In this document: positions 55,429 through 64,000 of the stretch, piece after piece | Position numbering within the stretch: the stretch's first letter is position 1 | Layout of the letters: each line of letters begins with the position of its first letter | Assembly: GCF_033705735.1 (NCBI RefSeq) | Contig: NZ_CP131131.1 | Span: 930,001 to 994,000, forward strand | Source: Shinella zoogloeoides | GTDB taxonomy: Bacteria; Pseudomonadota; Alphaproteobacteria; Rhizobiales; Rhizobiaceae | Direction: 5' to 3' | DNA: 64,000 bases | Position numbers and translations under genes: made by a program | The notes under the pieces: model-generated | Seen by the model: the letters and a program-made list of their open reading frames with translations, nothing else | Databases searched by the model: none | Told to the model about the DNA's origin: nothing

Positions 55429-58347
55429 ATGACAGGTGAAACCATACTGGTCCTGCTGGTCTGCCTTCCCTTCCTGGGAAGCCTTGCCGCGACCATTCTG
55501 CTGCGGACGGATTCCCGCGTGCTGGCGGCCCGCATGTCGGGCGCCGTGACCCTTGCGGGCTTCGTCATGACGGCGATGCTCTACCCTGCGGTGCGCAACG
55601 GCGGAAAGGTGCGGCTCGACCTCGAATGGCTTCCCCAGCTCGGCCTGAACGTCACCCTGCGCATGGACGGTTTCGCCTGGCTTTTCGCCATGCTCATCAC
55701 CGGCATCGGCTGCCTCGTCGTGCTCTATGCGCGCTACTACATGTCGGAAGAGGACCCCGTTCCGCGCTTCTTCTCCTTCCTCCTCGCCTTCATGGGCTCG
55801 ATGCTCGGCATCGTCGTGTCGGGCAATATCATCCTGCTCTCGGTGTTCTGGGAACTGACGAGCATCTTCTCCTTCCTCCTGATCAGCTACTGGCACCACA
55901 ATGCCGCCGCCCGCGACGGCGCGCGCATGGCGCTGACGATCACCGGCATCGGCGGCTTCTGCCTGCTCGCCGGGCTGCTGGTGCTCGGCCATATCGTCGG
56001 CAGCTACGATCTCGACGCGGTGCTGGCGGCGGGCGACAAGATCAAGGCCCACCCGCTCTATCTCACCGCGCTGCTGTTGATCCTGATCGGCGCGCTGACC
56101 AAGAGCGCGCAGGTGCCGTTTCATTTCTGGCTGCCGAACGCCATGGCCGCGCCGACGCCGGTTTCGGCCTATCTTCACTCGGCGACCATGGTGAAGGCGG
56201 GCGTCTTCCTGCTGGTGCGGCTGTGGCCCGCGCTTTCCGGCACCTATGAATGGTTCATGCTGGTCGGCATCGCCGGTATCAGCACGCTGCTTCTCGGCGC
56301 CTATTTCGCGATGTTCCAGCAGGACCTCAAGGGCCTGCTCGCCTATTCGACGATCAGCCATCTCGGCCTCATCACCACGCTGCTCAGCCTCGGCAGCCCG
56401 GTCGCGGCCGTCGCGGCGATCTTCCACATGATGAACCACGCCACCTTCAAGGCCTCGCTTTTCATGGCCGCGGGCATCATCGACCACGAGACCGGAACGC
56501 GCGACATGCGGCGATTGAGCGGCCTCTTCAGATACCTGCCGATAACCGGGACGCTCGCCATGGTGGCGAGCGCGGCGATGGCGGGCGTCCCGCTGCTCAA
56601 CGGCTTCCTTTCGAAGGAGATGTTCTTCGCCGAGGCGGTGGAGACCCATGCCGATTCCGTGCTCGACCGCATCCTGCCCTATGTCGCCACGCTCGCCGGC
56701 GCCTTCTCCGTCGCCTATTCGATCCGCTTCATCCACATGGTCTTCTTCGGCCCCGCGCCGACGGACCTGCCGAAGCCGAAGCCCCACGAGCCGCCGCACT
56801 GGATGCGTTTCCCCATCGAGTTCCTCGTGCTCGCCTGCCTCGTCGTCGGCATCATCCCGAGCCTGTCGATCGGGCCGTTCCTGCATTCCGCGGTGGTGTC
56901 CGTCCTCGGCGATCGCACGCCGGAATACAGCCTCGCCATCTGGCACGGCATCAACACGCCGCTCATCATGAGCCTGATCGCGCTGGTCGGCGGCGCGGCG
57001 CTCTATGCGGTGCTGAAGGATTATCTCGCCAGATGCGACGACGGCCCGCCGCTCTTCAGGCACCTCGGCGGCCAGCGCATCTTCGAGCGCGTGCTGGTCA
57101 CGGTCTCGTGGAAATGGGCACGCTACCTCGAAAGTCATCTGGGTACGCGCAACCTTCAGCCGCAGCTTCGCCTCGTCGCCGCCGCCGGGCTACTCGCCGG
57201 CGTCGTTCCGCTCTACCTGGCGGGCTTTTCGCCCAAGGCCCCGGTCCTCGGCGATGCCGACCCCATCTTCGCGGCGGTCTGGTGCATCGGCGCCTTCTGC
57301 GCGCTCGGCGCGGCCTATCAGGCGAAGCATCATCGCCTCGCGGCGCTCGTTCTTCTCGGCGGGGCGGGCATCACCACCTGCATCACCTTCGTGTGGCTTT
57401 CGGCGCCCGACCTTGCCATCACCCAGCTCGTCGTGGAGATCGTCACGACGGTCCTCCTGCTTCTCGGCCTGCGCTGGCTGCCCAAGCGCTGGGAAAAGAT
57501 CGACAATGCCGTCTCGCTCGCCGCGCGCAGCCGCCGCTTCCGCGACTTCGTGCTCGCCATTTCCTGCGGCTTCGGCATGTTCCTCTTCTCCTACGCCATC
57601 ATGAAGCAGCCGGTTCCCGACGCGATCGCCAGCTATTTCCTCGAAAAGGCCTATACGGAAGGCGGCGGACGCAATGTCGTCAACGTCATCCTCGTCGACT
57701 TCCGCGGCTTCGACACGATGGGCGAAATCGCGGTGCTGGCCATCGTGGCGCTGACGGTCTTCGCGCTGCTGCGCCGCTTCCGTCCCGCGCCCGACAGCGT
57801 GGAAAAGCCCGAGCAGCAGCGCATCCAGGCGGCTTTCGACGCCGAACGCCCCGAGCGCTCGGCCGGCGACACGGTGCGCGACTACCTGCTGGTGCCTTCG
57901 GTGATCATGCAGTGGATGTTCCCGGTCGTCATCACATTCGCGATCTACCTCTTCCTGCGCGGGCATGACCTGCCGGGCGGCGGCTTCGCGGGCGGCGTGA
58001 CGATGGCCATCGCCTTCCTCCTGCAATACCTCGCCGGCGGCGTGCGCTGGGCGGAGGACCGGCTGCGCATCCTGCCGCTGCGCTGGATGGGATTCGGCCT
58101 GGTGATCGCCGCCGCGACCGGGCTCGGCTCCTGGCTCTTCGGCTATCCGTTCCTGACCACTCATTCGCAATACATAGAGGTGCCGTTCATCGGCAAGGTG
58201 CCGGCCGCCAGCGCCCTGCTGTTCGATCTCGGCGTCTTCTCCCTCGTCGTGGGCGCGACGGTGCTGATCCTCATCGCGCTCGCCCACCAGTCCATACGAA
58301 CGCATCGGGTCCGCAGTCTCGAAGCCCCCAAGGCGGAGGACGCCTGA
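55429..58347 (+). CDS. mrpA: Na+/H+ antiporter subunit A with fused B domain
   Basis: This 972-residue inner-membrane protein is the large subunit of the Mrp (Mnh, Pha) multisubunit Na+(K+)/H+ antiporter. The first 500 residues match the NuoL-type core, with SAQVPFHFWLPNAMAAPTPV and YLHSATMVKAGVFLLVRLWP carrying proton-path residues. An MnhA C-terminal region follows. From about residue 820 the sequence is a complete MnhB domain (VIMQWMFPVVITFAIYLFL, GHDLPGGGFAGGVTMAIAFL). This A-B fusion is usual in rhizobial PhaAB. It overlaps mrpC by one base. Confidence 0.95.
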   Translation: MTGETILVLLVCLPFLGSLAATILLRTDSRVLAARMSGAVTLAGFVMTAMLYPAVRNGGKVRLDLEWLPQLGLNVTLRMDGFAWLFAMLITGIGCLVVLYARYYMSEEDPVPRFFSFLLAFMGSMLGIVVSGNIILLSVFWELTSIFSFLLISYWHHNAAARDGARMALTITGIGGFCLLAGLLVLGHIVGSYDLDAVLAAGDKIKAHPLYLTALLLILIGALTKSAQVPFHFWLPNAMAAPTPVSAYLHSATMVKAGVFLLVRLWPALSGTYEWFMLVGIAGISTLLLGAYFAMFQQDLKGLLAYSTISHLGLITTLLSLGSPVAAVAAIFHMMNHATFKASLFMAAGIIDHETGTRDMRRLSGLFRYLPITGTLAMVASAAMAGVPLLNGFLSKEMFFAEAVETHADSVLDRILPYVATLAGAFSVAYSIRFIHMVFFGPAPTDLPKPKPHEPPHWMRFPIEFLVLACLVVGIIPSLSIGPFLHSAVVSVLGDRTPEYSLAIWHGINTPLIMSLIALVGGAALYAVLKDYLARCDDGPPLFRHLGGQRIFERVLVTVSWKWARYLESHLGTRNLQPQLRLVAAAGLLAGVVPLYLAGFSPKAPVLGDADPIFAAVWCIGAFCALGAAYQAKHHRLAALVLLGGAGITTCITFVWLSAPDLAITQLVVEIVTTVLLLLGLRWLPKRWEKIDNAVSLAARSRRFRDFVLAISCGFGMFLFSYAIMKQPVPDAIASYFLEKAYTEGGGRNVVNVILVDFRGFDTMGEIAVLAIVALTVFALLRRFRPAPDSVEKPEQQRIQAAFDAERPERSAGDTVRDYLLVPSVIMQWMFPVVITFAIYLFLRGHDLPGGGFAGGVTMAIAFLLQYLAGGVRWAEDRLRILPLRWMGFGLVIAAATGLGSWLFGYPFLTTHSQYIEVPFIGKVPAASALLFDLGVFSLVVGATVLILIALAHQSIRTHRVRSLEAPKAEDA

Positions 58348-58685
58348 TGGAACTCATCCTTTCCCTCGGTATCGGCATCATGACTGGCTCGGGCGTCTGG
58401 CTCATCCTGCGCCCGCGCACCTATCAGGTCATCATCGGCCTCTCGCTGCTGTCCTATGCAGTCAATCTCTTCATCTTCGGCGTCGGCGGCGTGAAGTCCA
58501 ATGCGGCGCCGCTGCTGGAGGAGGGCGTGCCGATCTCGACGATGACGGACCCCGTGCCGCATGCGCTCGTTTTGACCGCCATCGTCATCGGCTTCGCCAC
58601 CACCGCGCTCTTCCTCGTCGTGCTGCTCGCGGCCCGGGGCCTCACCGGCACGGACCATGTCGACGGCAGGGAGCAGCCGAAATGA
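58347..58685 (+). CDS. mrpC: Na+/H+ antiporter subunit C
   Basis: This 112-residue membrane protein is the NuoK-like Mrp subunit. It has three helices and begins MELILSLGIGIMTGSGVWLI, with RTYQVIIGLSLLSYAVNLFI and DPVPHALVLTAIVIGFATTA as conserved NuoK-like segments. It starts inside the mrpA stop (TGATG) and overlaps mrpD by ATGA. Confidence 0.95.
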   Translation: MELILSLGIGIMTGSGVWLILRPRTYQVIIGLSLLSYAVNLFIFGVGGVKSNAAPLLEEGVPISTMTDPVPHALVLTAIVIGFATTALFLVVLLAARGLTGTDHVDGREQPK

Positions 58686-60325
58686 GCGGCTGGCAGCAAC
58701 ACCTCATCATCGCGCCGATCCTCATCCCGCTCGTCGCGGGCGCGCTCCTGCTCTTCTTCGACGAGCGCGAGCGCGTCGTGAAGGCGATGATCAGCGTCGT
58801 CTCGTGCCTTGCGCTCGCCGCCGTCGCCTTCAGCCTCTTCCGGCTTGCGGGCAATGGCAGCGGGACGGACAGCTTCGAGGGCGTCTATCTCCTCGGCAAC
58901 TGGCCGGCGCCCTTCGGCATCGTGCTCGTCGCCGACCGGCTTTCCGCCCTGATGCTCGTGCTGGCCTCGATCCTGGCGATCCCGACGCTCGTCTATGCGC
59001 TTGCGCGCTGGCATACGGCGGGCGCGCATTTCCACTCGCTGTTCCAGTTCCTGCTGATGGGGCTGAACGGCGCATTCCTGACAGGCGACCTCTTCAACCT
59101 CTTCGTCTTCTTCGAGGTGATGCTCGCCGCATCCTACGGCCTCCTGATGCACGGCTCCGGCTCCATGCGCGTCAAGGCGGGCATGCACTATATCGCCGTC
59201 AATCTCGCCGCCGCGCTCTGCTTCCTCATCGGCGTCAGCGCCATCTACGGCTCGGCGGGAACGCTCAACATGGCCGACCTTGCCGTGCGCATCGGCGAGA
59301 TCGAGGGCGAGCGGCGCATGCTGCTGGAGGCGGGGGCCGCCATCCTCGGCGTCGTCTTCCTCATCAAGGCTGGGATGTGGCCGCTGAACTTCTGGCTGCC
59401 GGGCGCCTACAGCGCCGCCACGGCCCCGGTCGCCGGCATCTTCGCCATCATGAGCAAGGTCGGCATCTATGTCATCCTGCGCCTGTCGCTGCTCGTCTTC
59501 GGGCAGGGGGCGTCCGCCGGGCTCGGCCTCAACGTGCTGCTCTATGGCGGCATGGCGACCATCGCCTTCGGCACCATCGGCGTGCTCGCCTCGCAGGCCC
59601 TGGGGCGGCTGGCGAGCTATTCCGTGCTCGTCTCCTCCGGCACGCTGCTGGCGGTGCTCGGCCTCAACAACGGCGTGGTGACGGCAGGCGCACTGTTCTA
59701 CATGGTCAGCTCGACACTGACGATCGGCGCCTTCTTCCTGCTCATCGAGCTCGTCGAGCGCGGCCAGGATGCAGGCGCCTCGGTTCTCGCCGTCACCATG
59801 GAGGCCTATGGCGATGCGGACGAGGAGGATCAGGAGGTCGAGGTCGGCGTCACCATGCCGGGAACCATCGCGGTGCTCGGCATCTGCTTTGCCGCCTGCG
59901 GCATCCTCCTGTCCGGCCTGCCGCCGCTGTCCGGCTTCGTGGCGAAGTTCGCCATGCTGACCGGTATGATCGGCACCAATGTCGCGGGGGAGGGGCCGAT
60001 CCCGGCCTCGGTGTGGTGGATCGTCGGCCTGCTGATCCTTTCCGGCCTTGCCGCGCTGATCTCCATGACCCGCGCCGGCATCCGCACCTTCTGGGCATCG
60101 ATGGAAGGCACCGTGCCGCGCGTGCTCGTCATGGAGATGGCGCCGGTCATGCTGCTGATCGCGCTGACGCTGGCGCTCACCGTCAAGGCCGGCCCGGCCA
60201 TGAGCTACATGGAGGAGACCGTCCGCAACCTGCAGCAGCCCGCCACCTATATCGACGCCGTGATCAATGCCCGCCGCGCCGGGATTGCCGAACCGGGCGG
60301 GCCGGACGGCGGGGGAGGGATCTGA
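58682..60325 (+). CDS. mrpD: Na+/H+ antiporter subunit D
   Basis: This 547-residue NuoN/NuoM-like subunit has about 14 helices. It shows GDLFNLFVFFEVMLAASYGLL, FLIKAGMWPLNFWLPGAYSA and FAIMSKVGIYVILRLSLLVF, which carry the lysine and glutamate residues of the proton path. A cytoplasmic acidic loop (AYGDADEEDQEVEVGV) lies near residue 380 and is longer than in many homologues. It overlaps mrpC by four bases. Confidence 0.95.
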   Translation: MSGWQQHLIIAPILIPLVAGALLLFFDERERVVKAMISVVSCLALAAVAFSLFRLAGNGSGTDSFEGVYLLGNWPAPFGIVLVADRLSALMLVLASILAIPTLVYALARWHTAGAHFHSLFQFLLMGLNGAFLTGDLFNLFVFFEVMLAASYGLLMHGSGSMRVKAGMHYIAVNLAAALCFLIGVSAIYGSAGTLNMADLAVRIGEIEGERRMLLEAGAAILGVVFLIKAGMWPLNFWLPGAYSAATAPVAGIFAIMSKVGIYVILRLSLLVFGQGASAGLGLNVLLYGGMATIAFGTIGVLASQALGRLASYSVLVSSGTLLAVLGLNNGVVTAGALFYMVSSTLTIGAFFLLIELVERGQDAGASVLAVTMEAYGDADEEDQEVEVGVTMPGTIAVLGICFAACGILLSGLPPLSGFVAKFAMLTGMIGTNVAGEGPIPASVWWIVGLLILSGLAALISMTRAGIRTFWASMEGTVPRVLVMEMAPVMLLIALTLALTVKAGPAMSYMEETVRNLQQPATYIDAVINARRAGIAEPGGPDGGGGI

Positions 60326-60326
60326 C

Positions 60327-60803
60327 ATGCTGCCCTATCCGCTCCTTTCCGCCTCGCTCGTCGTCATGTGGCTGGCCCTCAACGGCTTCACGCTCGGCCA
60401 CCTCATCCTCGGCTGCATCGTCTCGGTCTTCGCCTCCTGGGGCATGGCGGCGCTGCGTCCCGTCAAGCCGCGCCTGCCGAAATGGTACCTGCTGCCCAAG
60501 CTGATCGGCATCGTGCTCTACGACATCGTGCGCTCGAACATCGCCGTCGCCTCGATCCTCGTCAGCGGCAGGAAGCCGCATCACAAGGCCGGCTTCATCA
60601 CCGTGCCGCTCGAGCTGGAAAACCCGACGGCGCTTGCCGTGCTCGCCGTAGTGGTGACGAGCACGCCGGGCACGGCCTGGCTCGAATACAATTCGCTGAA
60701 CCGGACGGTGCTCATCCATGTGCTCGACCTCGTCGACGAAGCGGAATGGCAGGCCCTGATCAAGGGCCGCTACGAGGCCCTGCTTCTGGAGATTTTCGCA
60801 TGA
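60327..60803 (+). CDS. mrpE: Na+/H+ antiporter subunit E
   Basis: This 158-residue subunit starts [20 protein letters not shown] and has two or three helices followed by a soluble domain with [15 protein letters not shown] and [13 protein letters not shown], typical of MnhE. AGGG precedes the ATG at 60327, one base after the mrpD stop. It overlaps mrpF by ATGA. Confidence 0.93.
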   Translation: MLPYPLLSASLVVMWLALNGFTLGHLILGCIVSVFASWGMAALRPVKPRLPKWYLLPKLIGIVLYDIVRSNIAVASILVSGRKPHHKAGFITVPLELENPTALAVLAVVVTSTPGTAWLEYNSLNRTVLIHVLDLVDEAEWQALIKGRYEALLLEIFA

Positions 60804-61081
60804 GCCAAACGATCCTCGCCTGGTCCGTCACCTTCGCGCAGATCTGCCTGGCGCTCGCCATGGCACTGGCGGCGCTGCGCATGTCCCGCGGCCCGCGCGC
60901 GCAGGACCGCGTGCTGGCGCTCGACACGCTCTATGTCAATTCCATGCTGCTCCTGATGGTATTCGGCATGCGCACCGGCAAGGTCATCTATTTCGAGGCC
61001 TCGCTGGTCATCGGCATGCTCGGCTTCGTCGCGACGGTCGCGCTCGCCAAGTTCCTGATGCGCGGGGAGGTGATCGAATGA
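60800..61081 (+). CDS. mrpF: Na+/H+ antiporter subunit F
   Basis: This 93-residue subunit has three helices and the MnhF signature [20 protein letters not shown], followed by [20 protein letters not shown]. It overlaps both neighbours by ATGA, so the operon is fully coupled. Confidence 0.94.
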   Translation: MSQTILAWSVTFAQICLALAMALAALRMSRGPRAQDRVLALDTLYVNSMLLLMVFGMRTGKVIYFEASLVIGMLGFVATVALAKFLMRGEVIE

Positions 61082-61476
61082 GCACCATCGAGCATGCGGG
61101 CGGCCTGCCGGACTGGGCGGCGCTCCTCGTTTCCCTCTTCCTCGTCATCGGCTCGGGGCTGACGTTGATCGGCACCATCGGCTTCCTGCGCCTCAAGACG
61201 TTCTACGAGCGCATCCATGCGCCGACCCTCGGCACGAGCTGGGGTACGGGCGGCATCGTCATGGCCTCGATGATCTTCTTCACGGTGCTGGCGACACGAC
61301 CCGTCGTGCATGAGATCCTCATCGGCATCTTCGTCACGGTCACGACACCGGTCACGCTGATGCTGCTCGCCCGCGCGGCGCTCCACCGCGACCGGGCGGA
61401 GGGCAATCCGGACGTGCCCCCCGAGGCGCCGGGCGAGCCGGAGGCAGCCGAAGGCCAGCCTGCCGCCGGGGAGTGA
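61078..61476 (+). CDS. mrpG: Na+/H+ antiporter subunit G
   Basis: This 132-residue subunit has three helices and the MnhG pattern [40 protein letters not shown] and [19 protein letters not shown]. The C-terminal 30 residues are an acidic Pro/Glu/Ala tail. It completes the set A(B), C, D, E, F, G. A complete operon exports Na+ or K+ in exchange for H+ and helps with alkaline or salt stress. Confidence 0.94.
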   Translation: MSTIEHAGGLPDWAALLVSLFLVIGSGLTLIGTIGFLRLKTFYERIHAPTLGTSWGTGGIVMASMIFFTVLATRPVVHEILIGIFVTVTTPVTLMLLARAALHRDRAEGNPDVPPEAPGEPEAAEGQPAAGE

Positions 61477-61703
61477 TCCGAGCCGCGTCCCATATCGTCG
61501 TGCAGGCCGGAGAAATTTTTTCGGCCGGCGCAAACGCCCATAGCGACCGGACGCGGGGGCTTTTGGCCCTCCGGAGCGATGGCGGAAGGTGCCTCGACGC
61601 GGGAATGCAAACAGATTTTGCCGCTCTCCAAAGACATTGTTAACCTTCATTTCCTAACCATCTACGCATCCCCATCGGCAATGATCGTCGAGATTTCAGG
61701 TTC

Positions 61704-64000
61704 ATGCGTATTTCCAGAACAAACTTCTATCCCGTCCTCGAGACCGAAGGGGAAAACGACGATGCGTCGTCGCATTATCCATATGAAAACAACGCCGTGA
61801 CCGAGGCGCCCCCGGAAGAGGAGGCGTGGCACGGCGAAAGCGAACCGGTCGCCAACGACGACCACTACCGGCCGCGCTTCCGCTCGCCGGCCCTGCGCAG
61901 CTACGATCCCGGCCAATATGCCGACGGGACATGGGAGAGCCACTTCTATCTGGCGCCGAATGTCCGTTTCACGCGCACGCCCGACAAGGTCGCCGCCCGG
62001 ATCGAGGAGGCGGCCGCCGAGGCGGTCACCAAGGCCGAGCCGATCATCGAAGAGCCCGTCCAGCCGGCTCCCACAGAAATGCAAGCAGAGACGTCCCAGG
62101 TGCAGCAGTCCCCAGTTCCCCAGTTCCCGGTTTCCCAGTCCCAGAACCCGCAGCCCGAAGCCGCTCCGGCTCCGCAGACCCAGCCGCAGCTGACGCAGGC
62201 CGAGCTCCTGCTGCGCCTGCGCGAAGCGCTGGAAGAACGCCGCCGCCGCTTCGAGGAGCAGCAGGCCCCGGCAACCGCCGCCGCGGCCGATCCCGTTCCC
62301 CAGTTTGTCCAGGCCGTCATCGCGGCCCGCCAGAATGCCATTCCGGCCGATGCCGCCGTCGTTTTCAAGCCCGCCGTGCCGGCACAGGCCCCCGCATTCA
62401 CGTCCGCCCGGCCGGTCGCGAAGGCGAGCGTGCAGGAGGCGATCAGCCGTTTCGCCCATCTTTCCGATCATGCCTTCTGGGAAACCATGGTTCCCGAGGA
62501 GAGCGTTTCCATCGCCCCGGCGCGTCCGGCGGTGTCCGTCGTGCGCATGACGTTGCCGACGTCGGCGCCCGTCGCCACGATGCCGGCCCGCCCGGTCGAA
62601 ACGCCGCGTGAGGAGCCGATCTCCGTCGCCTCCCTCTATCGCGTTGTCGATTGCCGGCCGGCCGTGACGCGTCAGATGGCCGTCGAGACCGTTGCCGTTC
62701 CCGAAATCAAGGCCGAGCCGGTGGTCGCCGAAGCCGCGCCGGTCATCGAGACGGTGGAAGCCGTTCCGGCCCCCGTCGAGGCAAGGCCGGTCCCGGTGGC
62801 CGTTGCGCCCGCCGCCGTCGTCGAACCCGTCCGCGAAACGCCCTCGTCGGTGCTTTCGCGCGCTAGGCCGTTCCAGGTCACCCTCGCGACGCCGACCGCC
62901 GATACCTATGAATACCCGCCGCGCGACCTCCTGCAGGAACCGCCGCGCACCGTCGGCTTCGTGCTGACGCAGGAGCAACTGGAGCAGAATGCCGGCCTTC
63001 TGGAAAGCGTGCTGGAAGACTTCGGCGTGCGCGGCGAGATCATCCATGTCCGCCCCGGCCCGGTCGTCACGCTCTACGAATTCGAACCGGCCCCGGGCGT
63101 CAAGTCCTCGCGCGTCATCGGCCTTGCCGACGACATCGCCCGTTCCATGTCGGCGCTTTCGGCGCGTGTCGCCGTGGTGCCCGGCCGCAACGTCATCGGC
63201 ATCGAACTGCCGAACGCCACGCGCGAGACCGTCTATTTCCGCGAAATGATCGATTCCGCGGACTTCGCCAAGACCGGCTTCAAGCTGCCGATCTGCCTCG
63301 GCAAGACCATCGGCGGCGAGCCCGTGATCGCCGAGCTTGCGAAGATGCCGCACCTGCTCGTCGCCGGCACCACCGGCTCGGGCAAGTCGGTCGCCATCAA
63401 CACGATGATCCTGTCGCTGCTCTACCGGTTCCGCCCGGAAGAATGCCGCCTGATCATGGTCGACCCGAAGATGCTGGAACTGTCGATCTATGACGGCATC
63501 CCGCATCTCCTGACCCCCGTCGTCACCGATCCCAAGAAGGCCGTCATGGCGCTGAAATGGGCGGTGCGCGAGATGGAGGACCGTTATCGCAAGATGTCGC
63601 GCCTCGGCGTGCGCAATATCGACGGCTACAACAACCGCGTCGCCGCCGCCCGCGACAAGGGCGAGACGATCACGATCAGCGTCCAGACCGGCTTCGACAA
63701 GGGAACCGGCGAGGCGATCAACGAGGACCAGGAACTCTCCCTCGAGCCGATGCCCTATATCGTCGTCATCGTCGACGAGATGGCCGACCTGATGATGGTC
63801 GCCGGCAAGGAGATCGAAGGCGCGATCCAGCGGCTCGCCCAGATGGCGCGCGCCGCCGGCATCCACCTGATCATGGCGACGCAGCGCCCCTCGGTCGACG
63901 TCATCACCGGCACGATCAAGGCGAACTTCCCGACGCGCATCTCTTTCCAGGTGACCTCGAAGATCGACAGCCGCACCATCCTCGGCGAGCAGGGGGCCGA
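61704..64000 (+). CDS. ftsK: FtsK/SpoIIIE-type DNA translocase lacking N-terminal membrane domain, 3' end outside window
   Basis: The visible 765 codons encode an FtsK-family DNA pump that moves chromosomal DNA at division. The ATPase core is clear: [20 protein letters not shown] for the alpha domain, Walker A GTTGSGKS near residue 555, Walker [12 protein letters not shown] near 686 and [16 protein letters not shown] after it. The N-terminal 400 residues are a Pro, Ala, Glu and Gln-rich linker with no membrane helix, and an in-frame TAA at 61641 rules out a longer start. Ordinary FtsK has four helices there. It may be a soluble paralogue. The gamma domain lies beyond the window. Confidence 0.92.
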   Translation, partial: MRISRTNFYPVLETEGENDDASSHYPYENNAVTEAPPEEEAWHGESEPVANDDHYRPRFRSPALRSYDPGQYADGTWESHFYLAPNVRFTRTPDKVAARIEEAAAEAVTKAEPIIEEPVQPAPTEMQAETSQVQQSPVPQFPVSQSQNPQPEAAPAPQTQPQLTQAELLLRLREALEERRRRFEEQQAPATAAAADPVPQFVQAVIAARQNAIPADAAVVFKPAVPAQAPAFTSARPVAKASVQEAISRFAHLSDHAFWETMVPEESVSIAPARPAVSVVRMTLPTSAPVATMPARPVETPREEPISVASLYRVVDCRPAVTRQMAVETVAVPEIKAEPVVAEAAPVIETVEAVPAPVEARPVPVAVAPAAVVEPVRETPSSVLSRARPFQVTLATPTADTYEYPPRDLLQEPPRTVGFVLTQEQLEQNAGLLESVLEDFGVRGEIIHVRPGPVVTLYEFEPAPGVKSSRVIGLADDIARSMSALSARVAVVPGRNVIGIELPNATRETVYFREMIDSADFAKTGFKLPICLGKTIGGEPVIAELAKMPHLLVAGTTGSGKSVAINTMILSLLYRFRPEECRLIMVDPKMLELSIYDGIPHLLTPVVTDPKKAVMALKWAVREMEDRYRKMSRLGVRNIDGYNNRVAAARDKGETITISVQTGFDKGTGEAINEDQELSLEPMPYIVVIVDEMADLMMVAGKEIEGAIQRLAQMARAAGIHLIMATQRPSVDVITGTIKANFPTRISFQVTSKIDSRTILGEQGA

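Noticed and set aside
54916..57138. A 740-residue minus-strand open frame
   Set aside because: It is antisense to mrpA and shows the same low-information composition.
61640..61659. TTAACC and CTAACC upstream of the FtsK gene as a possible CtrA site
   Set aside because: The spacing does not fit TTAA-N7-TTAA; only half-sites are present, so I did not list it.
61662..63866. A 734-residue minus-strand open frame rich in Gly, Arg and Asp
   Set aside because: It lies opposite the FtsK gene with its intact Walker motifs and is explained as an antisense shadow.

Overview
This 64-kb window is GC-rich and densely coded on both strands, with no rRNA, tRNA, insertion sequence, phage gene or CRISPR array that I could recognise. 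It looks like an alphaproteobacterial chromosome (or chromid), most likely Rhizobiaceae. The support is an imuA-imuB-dnaE2 mutagenesis cassette behind a GAAC-N7-GAAC LexA box, a copA-cueR copper operon, a DUF1045-phnM-phnN cassette, a Mrp/Pha antiporter with fused A and B subunits, several polyamine-type ABC importers, and a palindromic intergenic repeat of the kind common in Rhizobiales. I cannot name the genus.

Layout. 1-929: 3'-truncated pncB on the minus strand. 1098-7311 (minus): a catabolic transport operon with solute-binding protein, two permeases, ATPase, metallo-beta-lactamase-fold hydrolase and aldehyde dehydrogenase, divergent from a TetR regulator at 7440. 8080-9173: NTF2-like protein and a VapBC toxin-antitoxin pair. 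9177-12334 (minus): copper chaperone, CopA and CueR. 12413-14611 (minus): aminotransferase and LysR regulator. 14921-26435: two complete polyamine-type ABC importers on opposite strands that point at each other, with a nitrilase-family hydrolase, an amidohydrolase and a class-C-type serine hydrolase between them, bordered by the LysR regulator on the left and a GntR regulator at 26692 on the right. 27516-36200: a small alpha/beta hydrolase, an M24 peptidase divergent from a dipeptide-type ABC importer that carries a class V aminotransferase, and a RibD/DHFR-like reductase divergent from a TetR regulator. 36892-39685: SMP-30 protein, GlxA-type regulator and two convergent small YqjD-like anchored proteins.

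39857-45235: imuA-imuB-dnaE2, the SOS-induced translesion mutasome. 45248-48851: a CocE/NonD-type hydrolase divergent from a 2-hydroxyacid dehydrogenase-like protein. 48917-49291: a small membrane-anchored low-complexity protein, then about 660 bp without a convincing gene. 49952-52366: DUF1045-phnM-phnN, part of carbon-phosphorus lyase metabolism without the core lyase genes in this window. 52368-54574 (minus): CPD photolyase, a DUF454 membrane protein and a DUF2934 protein. 54950-61476: a possible small exported protein followed by the six-gene Mrp Na+/H+ antiporter operon. 61704-64000: the 5' part of an FtsK-type DNA translocase gene whose N-terminus lacks the usual membrane domain.

The clearest biological theme is import and breakdown of small nitrogenous compounds. 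Four complete ABC importers lie within about 31 kb, each linked to hydrolases, dehydrogenases or aminotransferases and to its own candidate regulator. None of the substrates can be read from the sequence. The rest is mostly stress-response housekeeping: copper, UV and DNA damage, Na+/pH.
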